Positions 35,543-42,750 of a DNA stretch of 64,000 nucleotides are shown here, in pieces (the first letter of the stretch is position 1; the number at the start of each line of letters is the position of its first letter). Origin of the DNA: Ilumatobacter sp. GTDB taxonomy: Bacteria; Actinomycetota; Acidimicrobiia; Acidimicrobiales; Ilumatobacteraceae. A program made the translations under genes and the position numbers. Location: NCBI GenBank assembly GCA_018666235.1, contig JABJAB010000097.1:1-64000 (forward strand), written 5' to 3'. The notes under the pieces were generated by a model. The model worked only from the letters and a program-made list of their open reading frames with translations. It did no database searches and was not told the DNA's origin.

Positions 35543-36928
35543 ATGGGCCGTGAGTGGATCGATGAACCCTTTCCACCGCCACTAGAACCTCTGGTATCTC
35601 GACGGCGGCGACTGGCTGGCAACCGCCCGTTCGACCCGCGACGGGTACCGTTTTATTACGGGTGGGTTGTAGTGGTCGCAGGCACGATCGGAGCGATCGC
35701 CTCAGTACCCGGCCAGACCGCCGGTGTCAGTGTCTTCACCGACGACCTCATCTCGACAACTGGGCTCACCCGGTTGCAGTTGGCGATTGCCTACCTCGTC
35801 GGCACCGGAATGAGCGGCCTCTTCCTTGGAGCCGGCGGTCGAGCGATTGACCGGCACGGATCGCGGGTGGTTGCCTTCGCCGCAACGCTCGGCCTTTCGG
35901 CGACCCTCGTCGCATTGAGCGCAATTAGGCCGCTGAGTACCCCCATCGGTCTCGTTGTTATGTCCGTCGGATTTGGCTGTCTGCGATTCAGCGGACAGGG
36001 CCTGCTCACGCTTGCCTCGCGCACGATGGTCGCGCAGTGGTTCGACCGCCGGAGAGGGCTCGTGACTGCCGCATCTAGCTCTGTCGTGGGCTTCGCTATC
36101 GCTGCTTGCCCTGCGCTTTTCCTCATGCTGATCGATATCAACGGCTTCCGTACGGCGTGGCGAATCATGGCGCTCACTTTGGTTGTGGTCGTCGGCTCGA
36201 TCATCATCACCTTCTACCGAGTCAGTCCCGAGGCCGCCGGGATCAAAATTGACGGGCAGAACCGCACCGCCATCGCCGACGGACCCGAGCCCGGTGCATC
36301 CACAGCAGAACAGACGTTGCCGATCTTGGGGACCGAGCACGACGCCACCCGGGCACAGGCCCTCCGTGACGTCCGGTTTTGGGCGCTGACGATTCCGGTT
36401 GCAGCGCTCTCTTCGACCGCAACTGCCGTCACGTTCCACATTGTGGACCTCGGTGCAGAACTCGGGCTCACCGACAGCGAGATCGTGCGCATCTTTGTCC
36501 CTATCGCCTTCGTTAGCGTGCCCGTCACGCTGCTCACGGGTTGGATGACTGATCGCGTCACGCCGCTGGTTATCGCAGCCGCAATGTCGCTCACCCAGTT
36601 GGTGATGTACCCAACAATTGGGTTTCTTGACACTTGGTGGGGCGCAATTGCGGCTGTGATCACGTGGGGCGCCGCACAAGGCTGCTTTTCATCGCTCACC
36701 TCGGCAGCTATCCCTAAGGTGTTCGGACGCCGGCACCTTGGGGCGATCTCTGGTATTCAAATGAGCGCGATGGTCATCGGTAGCGCAATCGGACCAGCGT
36801 TTTTTGCACTCGTGCAGTCGGTGACCGGTGACTACCGGGCTGCTCTGTGGCTGTCGACGGTTGTCCCGGCCGTTGCGTTGGTGTTGTCGATCGCCGGGCT
36901 CCGCCACGACCGGCAGGTAACTGCGTAG
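35543..36928 (+). CDS. Major facilitator superfamily transporter divergent from P450
   Basis: A 461-residue membrane protein with about 12 transmembrane helices. After VPFYYGWVVVVAGTIGAIAS (helix 1), the MFS loop motif appears as GGRAIDRHGSRVV; the second half begins after a hydrophilic linker (DGQNRTAIADGPEPG). It resembles oxalate/formate- or monocarboxylate-type MFS members (FYYGW motif). It may import the P450's substrate or export its product. The 140-base divergent gap probably holds both promoters. Confidence 0.88.
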   Translation: MGREWIDEPFPPPLEPLVSRRRRLAGNRPFDPRRVPFYYGWVVVVAGTIGAIASVPGQTAGVSVFTDDLISTTGLTRLQLAIAYLVGTGMSGLFLGAGGRAIDRHGSRVVAFAATLGLSATLVALSAIRPLSTPIGLVVMSVGFGCLRFSGQGLLTLASRTMVAQWFDRRRGLVTAASSSVVGFAIAACPALFLMLIDINGFRTAWRIMALTLVVVVGSIIITFYRVSPEAAGIKIDGQNRTAIADGPEPGASTAEQTLPILGTEHDATRAQALRDVRFWALTIPVAALSSTATAVTFHIVDLGAELGLTDSEIVRIFVPIAFVSVPVTLLTGWMTDRVTPLVIAAAMSLTQLVMYPTIGFLDTWWGAIAAVITWGAAQGCFSSLTSAAIPKVFGRRHLGAISGIQMSAMVIGSAIGPAFFALVQSVTGDYRAALWLSTVVPAVALVLSIAGLRHDRQVTA

Positions 36929-36978
36929 CGCTGGTCAGCCCGCAGTGGAGACCGACCCGCCACCGAAAACTTCGAAGG

Positions 36979-37001
36979 CTCGGAAACTCAACGTCTCCGA
37001 G
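36979..37001 (+). terminator. Candidate terminator after MFS transporter
   Basis: CTCGGAAAC, loop TCAAC, GTCTCCGAG forms a 9-base-pair stem with one mismatch, 51 bases after the transporter stop. No strong T-run follows. The 307-base interval 36929-37235 holds nothing else recognised. Confidence 0.35.
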
Positions 37002-37235
37002 ACCTCTCGTTGTCAATACTTCCGGCGACGACAAAACCCCCCGGCTGCGCACCGGCGTCCACAACAGTGTCCAACCCAATAAACATGTTGCAGACCACAT
37101 GACCCCGACTGCGTCTAGGCCGCCTTAGGACCGTCCCTACTATTTCAACGCTGCGTCACTCCAGTAGACGCGCCTAACAGACTTCACCGTGGCAAAACCA
37201 GATGACGACCAGGCCCTGCGGATCTAGAACGTTCG

Positions 37236-37718
37236 TTGAGGCGTCGACCGCACCGTCGACATCACGGGTTCCGTCAAGCGCTCGAGTCTTTCTTCGCGAT
37301 CGAGGGCTGGCCTTATGCGCCGACCGATGTCGCAGAGGTCCTGCAAACGAGATACGGCGGTCGGACAACGGATTGGGTATGCCTGGCCGAGATCAGGGAG
37401 CCCGGGCATCAACTGGTCTTCTATTCACTCGTCCCGGAACGCGGCCCCGCTGATCGCTTTCCGGAGATCTGCGAATACATCACCCGCGCAAACTTCGGGT
37501 TAGCGATTGGCAACTTCGAACTCGACATGCATGACGGCGAGATCAGATACAAGACAAGCATTGACGTAGAGGGTGCAACAATCACACCGGCGATGGTGAA
37601 GCAAATCGTCCACGCCAATGTCATCGTGACCGGTCTTTACCTCCCAGGACTGCTGGCGGTCATCAGCGGCGAACTCAGCGCGACCGAAGCCATCGGGCTG
37701 GCCGAGCCACCGGGCTAA
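37236..37718 (+). CDS. YbjN-domain protein with TTG start
   Basis: A protein of up to 160 residues with a nearly complete YbjN domain: LESFFAIEGWPYAP, WVCLAEIREPGHQLVFYSLVPE, ITRANFGLAIGNFELDMHDGEIRYKTSIDVEG and the C-terminal helix ATITPAMVKQIVHANVIVTGLYLPGLLAV. YbjN proteins resemble type III secretion chaperones and act as regulators or chaperones. An in-frame stop lies at 37203, so TTG at 37236 is the only start seen; no ATG or GTG precedes the domain. The gene may be slightly trimmed at its 5' end by the rearrangements that left the pseudogene downstream. Confidence 0.75.
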   Translation: MRRRPHRRHHGFRQALESFFAIEGWPYAPTDVAEVLQTRYGGRTTDWVCLAEIREPGHQLVFYSLVPERGPADRFPEICEYITRANFGLAIGNFELDMHDGEIRYKTSIDVEGATITPAMVKQIVHANVIVTGLYLPGLLAVISGELSATEAIGLAEPPG

Positions 37719-37826
37719 ATCCGAGCAAAACGCCGCCGAGCCCCACATCGGCATCAGCGCACCGCCTGAGTGAGGCTCCGGTGGAGCGGCAGACCCGGTT
37801 GGGTTAACGACCCGTAGGTGCGACAT

Positions 37827-38115
37827 TACTCCGCGCTGGCTGACCTTCGAGAGATCTCCTGCTCAGGTGGGTTCATCGTCGATGAAGCGATGATGCTCCG
37901 TCTCGGCCAATCCATCAGGCACTGAAGAGCGCACAAGGTGTTCTCCGACGCAGCACCACCCACCGCACCCGGTGAGGAGAACTTTCTCTTCTCGCTTACC
38001 GCCGACGGGCACATCACCACACCCTGGCGCGCAAGAAATCGAGGGAATGCTCGATCCAGCGGCGTACACCGGTCGCTGCGCAGAGGTGGTTGACGGATAC
38101 GCAGACTACGCCGAT
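37827..38115 (+). pseudogene. Remnant of fumarase/adenylosuccinate-lyase-superfamily gene
   Basis: Translation pieces in two frames align in order with the C-terminal domain of the adenylosuccinate lyase/carboxymuconate cycloisomerase family. The first frame gives GGFIVDEAMMLRLGQSIRH, a stop at 37923-37925, then RAHKVFSDAA and FLFSLTADGHIT. After a shift near 38020 the other frame gives EIEGMLDPAAYTGRCAEVVD. These match the family pattern GLIxSEAVMxALG, RxxAH, ITxxL, ExIExLLDPxxYTGxxxxxVD. No start or N-terminal domain is present, so this is a decayed fragment, not a working gene. It lies between the YbjN gene and tRNA-fMet; 37719-37826 holds nothing else recognised. Confidence 0.6.
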
Positions 38116-38312
38116 GCTTTGGCAGGCGAGCGTCTGGGTGTGAAATCGTTTCCTTTCCGATCGGCACCAGCAATTCGTGATTGGCTCAATCGGCGACCAC
38201 GGAGCCAGACCCCGATGCGACACGCCTGCAAGGCACAATGCTCAGCGACGATCGAACAATTCGTACTCGGCTGGCACCTTCGCGCCGTTCCGGCCATGTC
38301 GGTAACAAAAGA

Positions 38313-38344
38313 AGCCCTGGCTGATCTTGCGATCAACCAGGGCT
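38313..38344 (-). terminator. Intrinsic terminator of tRNA-fMet
   Basis: AGCCCTGGCTGATC and GATCAACCAGGGCT pair in a 14-base stem with one mismatch and a 4-base loop. Read on the minus strand it is followed by TCTTTTGTT (38312-38304). It starts six bases after the encoded CCA of the tRNA. This is the clearest rho-independent terminator in the window. Confidence 0.88.
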
Positions 38345-38349
38345 CCAGA

Positions 38350-38426
<77 letters not shown>

Positions 38427-38441
38427 GCGAACAGTGAAATT

Positions 38442-38470
38442 AGAATACGCCGGCAACACGGCGATGACAA
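38442..38470 (-). promoter_or_regulatory. Sigma-70-type promoter of tRNA-fMet
   Basis: On the minus strand TTGTCA (38470-38465) and TATTCT (38447-38442) are separated by exactly 17 bases. The -10 box lies 15 bases ahead of the tRNA 5' end, which leaves a short leader for RNase P. The spacing and box quality make this a convincing housekeeping promoter. Confidence 0.8.
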
Positions 38471-38587
38471 CCAAGCTCCACGTGACGGTTGACAACCCGC
38501 CGGGGTGCCGCCCAGGACGACCCGCTCCGACCCTGCGCAATCGCCACTGATCACATCGCCAGCGCTGCCAGCCGGTACGTTGCTCCG

Positions 38588-39520
38588 GTGACACCAGCAG
38601 ACACAGCGACGCCGACGGGCAACGACGATGTCGCCCGCGGACTTCTTGGCGCCGGTATCGCCGTCTGCGCCTGGTCAGTCGGCACCATTCTCGCCAAGGG
38701 AATCGAGATGGGCGGCCTTGCCATCGGCGCCTACCGCTTCTGGATCTTCGGCATCGGGTTGGTCATCTGGATGCAGGTCCGGGGCATGCCGTTCAGCGCA
38801 CGCGTCATGCGCAAGTCGATGTGGGGCGGCCTCGCACTCGGCGCTGACATCGCGCTGTTCTTCACCGCTGTCAAAGAGACAAGCATCGTCAACGCGACGA
38901 TCATCGGCTCGCTGCAGCCGATCCTCGTCGGCATCATCGCCGCCAAATTCTTCGGCGAGAAGATCCGCAGGCAGGACGCTCTGTGGTCATTGGTCGCCTT
39001 GGCCGGCGTCTTCGTCATCGTTGCTTCGTCAGCTGACAACGAGGTCACCAGTCTCCGTGGCGACCTCCTGGCCGCCGCGGCAATGTTCTCCTGGGGCGGC
39101 TACTTCATCGCGTCAAAGCAGTCGAAGAAGGACATGTCGCCCACCGAGTTCACCGCGGGCACGTCACTCTGGACCGCAATCATCTGCACACCGCTCGGCT
39201 TCGCCTTCGGCCAGGACATGTCGATACCGTCCCCCAAGAACCTCGGACTCCTCCTCGTCATGATCGCCGTGTCCGGCATCATCGGCCACTCGTTGATGAA
39301 CTGGTCGCTCGTCCGCATTCCGCTGTGGGTCGGATCAACCTTCACACTCCTCATCCCCGTCTTCTCCGCGCTCCTCGCCTGGATCTTCTTTGACGAAGAA
39401 CTCCTCGCCATCCAAGCCGTCGCCATGGCCGTCGTCCTCGGCTCGCTCGCCGTGATCGTGCGCGGCCAGTCGAGTCCGAAGACCACCGCGCTCCCCGCCA
39501 AACAGTCGACCTCATCCTGA
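38588..39520 (+). CDS. EamA/DMT family transporter
   Basis: A 310-residue drug/metabolite transporter with two EamA repeats of five helices. Repeat 1 runs from AGIAVCAWSVGTILAK to LAGVFVIVA, and repeat 2 from LLAAAAMFSWGGYFIASKQ to AVAMAVVLGSLAVIV. Each repeat ends with the conserved pattern (SLQPILVGIIAAKFFGEKI, TLLIPVFSALLAWIFFDEEL). The GTG at 38588 is taken as start; the longer frame crosses into the tRNA region. It exports or imports a small metabolite of unknown identity. Confidence 0.9.
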   Translation: MTPADTATPTGNDDVARGLLGAGIAVCAWSVGTILAKGIEMGGLAIGAYRFWIFGIGLVIWMQVRGMPFSARVMRKSMWGGLALGADIALFFTAVKETSIVNATIIGSLQPILVGIIAAKFFGEKIRRQDALWSLVALAGVFVIVASSADNEVTSLRGDLLAAAAMFSWGGYFIASKQSKKDMSPTEFTAGTSLWTAIICTPLGFAFGQDMSIPSPKNLGLLLVMIAVSGIIGHSLMNWSLVRIPLWVGSTFTLLIPVFSALLAWIFFDEELLAIQAVAMAVVLGSLAVIVRGQSSPKTTALPAKQSTSS

Positions 39521-39536
39521 TCCGTAGCCTGCAGCA

Positions 39537-40178
39537 GTGATCGCGATCGCCACCACCGAAATCCTGGGTTACCTCGCCTCAGCCATCGTCGTCACATCGC
39601 TCACAATGAGCTCAGTGGTGCGCCTCCGGATGCTGTCACTGTGCGGTTCGGCCACCTTCTTTGTCTACGGCCTCCTGATCGAGTCAGCGCCGATCATGTT
39701 GACCAATGTCGCCATCGCCGGGATCAACATCTGGTTCCTCAGCAAGGAGTTCCGCGCTGGAGGCATCGACCTGGGTGTGTCCAAAATCCGCGCAGACTCG
39801 CCGTTCCTGCTGGACTTCATCAGCTTTCACGCCAGCGACATCGGCAAATTCCAGCCTGACTTCGCGATGCCCGTTGGCCCTGACGTTGTGGCACTGCTCC
39901 TGACCCGAGACGGTCTTCCCGCCGGGGCACTGATCGGTACCCAGCACGGCACCACATTGGACGTTGACCTTGACTACGTCCTCAGCGCCTATCGCGACAG
40001 TCGTCTGGGCGACTGGCTCTTCAGCGACAAGTCCAAAGTGTTCCGCTCACTCGGCATCAGTGAATTACGCGCTGCAGCCACCACCGATTCCCACGACCGC
40101 TATCTCGTCCGGATGGGTTTCACACCACCCGCGCGGAACCCCGCCGGACAGAGCGACGATCTTGTCCTCCGGCTCTGA
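39537..40178 (+). CDS. YgjV-like membrane protein fused to GNAT-like domain
   Basis: A 213-residue protein with a GTG start 17 bases after the EamA transporter gene. The first 75 residues contain three hydrophobic helices like inner-membrane YgjV proteins (ILGYLASAIVVTSLTMSS, MLSLCGSATFFVYGLLI, MLTNVAIAGINIWFL). The soluble remainder has a GNAT-like pattern: FAMPVGPDVVALLLTRDGLPAGALIG, LDVDLDYVLSAYRDSRLGDWLF and a late strand/helix LVRMGFTPP. It could sense or acylate a substrate at the membrane. Confidence 0.75.
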   Translation: MIAIATTEILGYLASAIVVTSLTMSSVVRLRMLSLCGSATFFVYGLLIESAPIMLTNVAIAGINIWFLSKEFRAGGIDLGVSKIRADSPFLLDFISFHASDIGKFQPDFAMPVGPDVVALLLTRDGLPAGALIGTQHGTTLDVDLDYVLSAYRDSRLGDWLFSDKSKVFRSLGISELRAAATTDSHDRYLVRMGFTPPARNPAGQSDDLVLRL

Positions 40179-40281
40179 CCGCCAACCCGCTGAGACACTC
40201 AACAACACTGCCGCCGTTCCGGGTCAAGAAGTCACAGCAGTGACCCGACCCCATTGGTGACCTGCTTGCACCTTGGGTGGA

Positions 40282-41652
40282 TCAACCCATGACGGGGACC
40301 GATTTCATCGCTTCGGCGATGTCGGCGTCTGGGAGGTCGTAGTCGACCATTTCGCCCGACAGGTACTTGTCGTAGCTCGTGAGATCGAGATGGCCGTGGC
40401 CACAGAGCGCCGTCAGGATGACTTTCTCCTCGCCGGTCTCCTTGCATTCCAGTGCCTCGCGAATCGCCGCCGCGATGGCGTGCGTCGGCTCGGGGGCGGG
40501 CACGATGCCCTCGGTCCGAGCGAACTCAAGCGCCGCCGCGAAGCACTCGGTCTGCGGAATCGAGATCGCCTCGACCAAGCCCTCGTTGTAGAGGTGCGAT
40601 ACAAGCGGCGCCATGCCGTGATAGCGGAGGCCACCAGCGTGAATCGGCTCGGGCACGAAGCTGTGGCCCAGCGTGTGCATCTTCATCAGGGGTGTCATCC
40701 CTGCCGAGTCACCGAAGTCGTAGCGGTACTCGCCCTTTGTGAGTGTCGGGCACGCAGCCGGTTCGACACAGCGGATGGTCGGGTTCATGTTGCCGGCGAG
40801 CTTCTCGCGCAGGAATGGGAACGACAGGCCACCGAAGTTCGAGCCGCCGCCCGTGCAGCCGACAAGCACGTCGGGCACCTCGTCGACCTTGGCGAGCTGC
40901 AGCAGCGCTTCCTCGCCGATGATCGTCTGGTGCATCAGCACGTGGTTGAGCACCGACCCGAGGGCGTAGCGTGCGTTTGGATCCTCGACGCACATCGCCA
41001 CCGCCTCGGAGATCGCAATACCCAAAGATCCGTTGTGGTCGGGGTTCTCAGCAAGCAACTGGCGGCCAAACTCGGTCAGCTCAGACGGGCTGGAATGCAG
41101 CGTGGCACCCCAGATCTCCATCATCGTCTTGCGCCCTGGCTTGGCCTTGTAGGACGCAGCCACCTGCCAGACCTCACACTCCATGCCGTACTGTGCCGTG
41201 GCGAATGCCAAGGCACTCCCCCACTGGCCCGCACCCGTCTCGGTGGTGAGCTTCGTGATGCCCTCCATGTGGTTGTAGTACGCCTGAGGCACCGACGTGT
41301 TGGGCTTGTGCGAGCCAGCCGGGCTGCCACCTTCGTACTTGTAGTAAATCCGTGCCGGAGTATCCAGCATCTCCTCGAGCCGCTTGGCGCGGAACAACGG
41401 GCTCGGCCGCCAGATCTTGTAGACGTCGAGCACCTCGCCAGGAATGTCGATGTAGCGCTCGGTCGACACCTCTTGTTCGATGAGCGCCATCGGGAACAGC
41501 GGAGCAAAGTCCTCGGGGCCTGCGGGCTCGTGGGTACCTGGGTGCAGTGCCGGCGGCGGCGGCGTCGGGAGGTCAGCAACGATGTTGTACCACTGCGTCG
41601 GCATCTCGGATTCGTCGAGGAGGATCTTCTTGGGAGTCACTTTTCCGGCCAT
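40282..41652 (-). CDS. trpB2: Tryptophan synthase beta chain, TrpB2 type
   Basis: A 456-residue PLP enzyme. SPLFRAKRLEEML and GSHKPN, with the PLP-binding Lys116, mark the beta-replacement fold. GCTGGGSNFGGL is the phosphate-binding glycine loop. EPTHAIAAAI and LTALCGHGHLDL form the C-terminal part. Its length and N-terminal extension match TrpB2 rather than TrpB1 (about 400 residues); TrpB2 enzymes use indole and serine without a tight TrpA complex. No trpA lies in the window, so it may salvage indole. Confidence 0.93.
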   Translation of the reverse strand: MAGKVTPKKILLDESEMPTQWYNIVADLPTPPPPALHPGTHEPAGPEDFAPLFPMALIEQEVSTERYIDIPGEVLDVYKIWRPSPLFRAKRLEEMLDTPARIYYKYEGGSPAGSHKPNTSVPQAYYNHMEGITKLTTETGAGQWGSALAFATAQYGMECEVWQVAASYKAKPGRKTMMEIWGATLHSSPSELTEFGRQLLAENPDHNGSLGIAISEAVAMCVEDPNARYALGSVLNHVLMHQTIIGEEALLQLAKVDEVPDVLVGCTGGGSNFGGLSFPFLREKLAGNMNPTIRCVEPAACPTLTKGEYRYDFGDSAGMTPLMKMHTLGHSFVPEPIHAGGLRYHGMAPLVSHLYNEGLVEAISIPQTECFAAALEFARTEGIVPAPEPTHAIAAAIREALECKETGEEKVILTALCGHGHLDLTSYDKYLSGEMVDYDLPDADIAEAMKSVPVMG

Positions 41653-41688
41653 GACCAGACCGTAGTCAGCTAGATTCAGCTGTGTTCC

Positions 41689-42714
41689 ATGGGACTCTTC
41701 CGAAAAAAGACTGACACCCCCGACCAGCTCGACATCCTGCGTTCAGAAATCGTCTCGCTGCGCGAGCGGCTCGATGCCGCAGATCAGCAGAAAGCTGAAC
41801 TTCTCGCAAGAATCGAGGCCGTCGACGAGACCAACACCGCGCTGTACAGCCGCGTCAAAACGGTCGACCAAACCAATGCCGTGCTGTATCAGCGCGTTGA
41901 CTCGCTTGACTCCACCAGTGCCCAACTCGGCCAGCACGTCGGCACCCTCGACTCGGCTCGAATCCAGATCGCCGAACGGCTCGGAACACTCGATGCCAAC
42001 GCGACCGAACTGGCCCATCGCGTCGGCTCCGTCGACGGCGAAGTCATCCGCGTGCGCGACGATGTTGCAGCCGTCAACCAACAGGTCAGCAGCGTCAGCA
42101 CCCTGGGGGCAGAAGTCCAGTCACTGACCGAACGGCTCAACGCGACGCCGGCCCTGCCTCCTCTCCAGGCCGCGCTGCCCGCACCTGATGGACGCTTCGA
42201 AGAACTCCTCCGTCAGGTCGCGGCGCTGTCCGACACTGTCACCACCCAGAACCAGACTCCTGTCGTCGACCCCGCAGAAATCAATGCGCTCGCGCAACGA
42301 CTCGATGCCATTTCGGCCGACCTCACCGCGCAAACAGGACGGGTCGACGAAGCAGTCGCTCAAGCCGACAGCACGCCCGCCGCGGCCACCGTAGATCCCG
42401 AAGACGTTGCAGTCATGCGTGCCGAGATGGCACAGATGGCCGAACGCATGGCCACTCTCGATCGACGGATGACCAACGTTTCAATGGAACTTGCCAACCA
42501 GCTGACCGAACTGAGCAACGACCTCGAGGTCTTGCTCGACGCAGCGAACGACGACGAGGCCGATGATGGCGACGAGGCCGCAGTTGTCAGCCTCGCCATC
42601 GAAGCCGTCCAGCAGAGCACCGAACGGCTCGCCAGCGAGCAGGCCCGCTATCAGATTCAGTTTCGCCAAGACCTCGCCGAACTCGCCGAACGTCTTCGCC
42701 GCCCCGCACGCTGA
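41689..42714 (+). CDS. Coiled-coil protein with eight 14-residue repeats
   Basis: A 341-residue soluble protein without a known catalytic domain. From residue 27 to 138 it repeats every 14 residues: RLDAADQQKAELLA, RIEAVDETNTALYS, RVKTVDQTNAVLYQ, RVDSLDSTSAQLGQ and so on. A Pro/Ala linker (about 155-165) separates this from a second coiled coil (210-340) with an acidic patch (DDEADDGDEA). The basic N-terminus MGLFRKK could touch membrane. It is divergent from trpB2 by 36 bases. It is probably a cytoskeletal or scaffold protein. Confidence 0.82.
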   Translation: MGLFRKKTDTPDQLDILRSEIVSLRERLDAADQQKAELLARIEAVDETNTALYSRVKTVDQTNAVLYQRVDSLDSTSAQLGQHVGTLDSARIQIAERLGTLDANATELAHRVGSVDGEVIRVRDDVAAVNQQVSSVSTLGAEVQSLTERLNATPALPPLQAALPAPDGRFEELLRQVAALSDTVTTQNQTPVVDPAEINALAQRLDAISADLTAQTGRVDEAVAQADSTPAAATVDPEDVAVMRAEMAQMAERMATLDRRMTNVSMELANQLTELSNDLEVLLDAANDDEADDGDEAAVVSLAIEAVQQSTERLASEQARYQIQFRQDLAELAERLRRPAR

Positions 42715-42750
42715 CCGCCGAGACTGCCCCCACGAGCGCGCGGCTTGGTC

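Noticed and set aside
40273..41673. 466-codon plus-strand ORF opposite trpB2
   Set aside because: Shadow of a well-supported gene; the translation is Arg/His-rich with no domain.
42715..42750. GAGAC...GTCTC pairing between convergent genes as terminator
   Set aside because: Stem of only five pairs with a long loop and no T-run.
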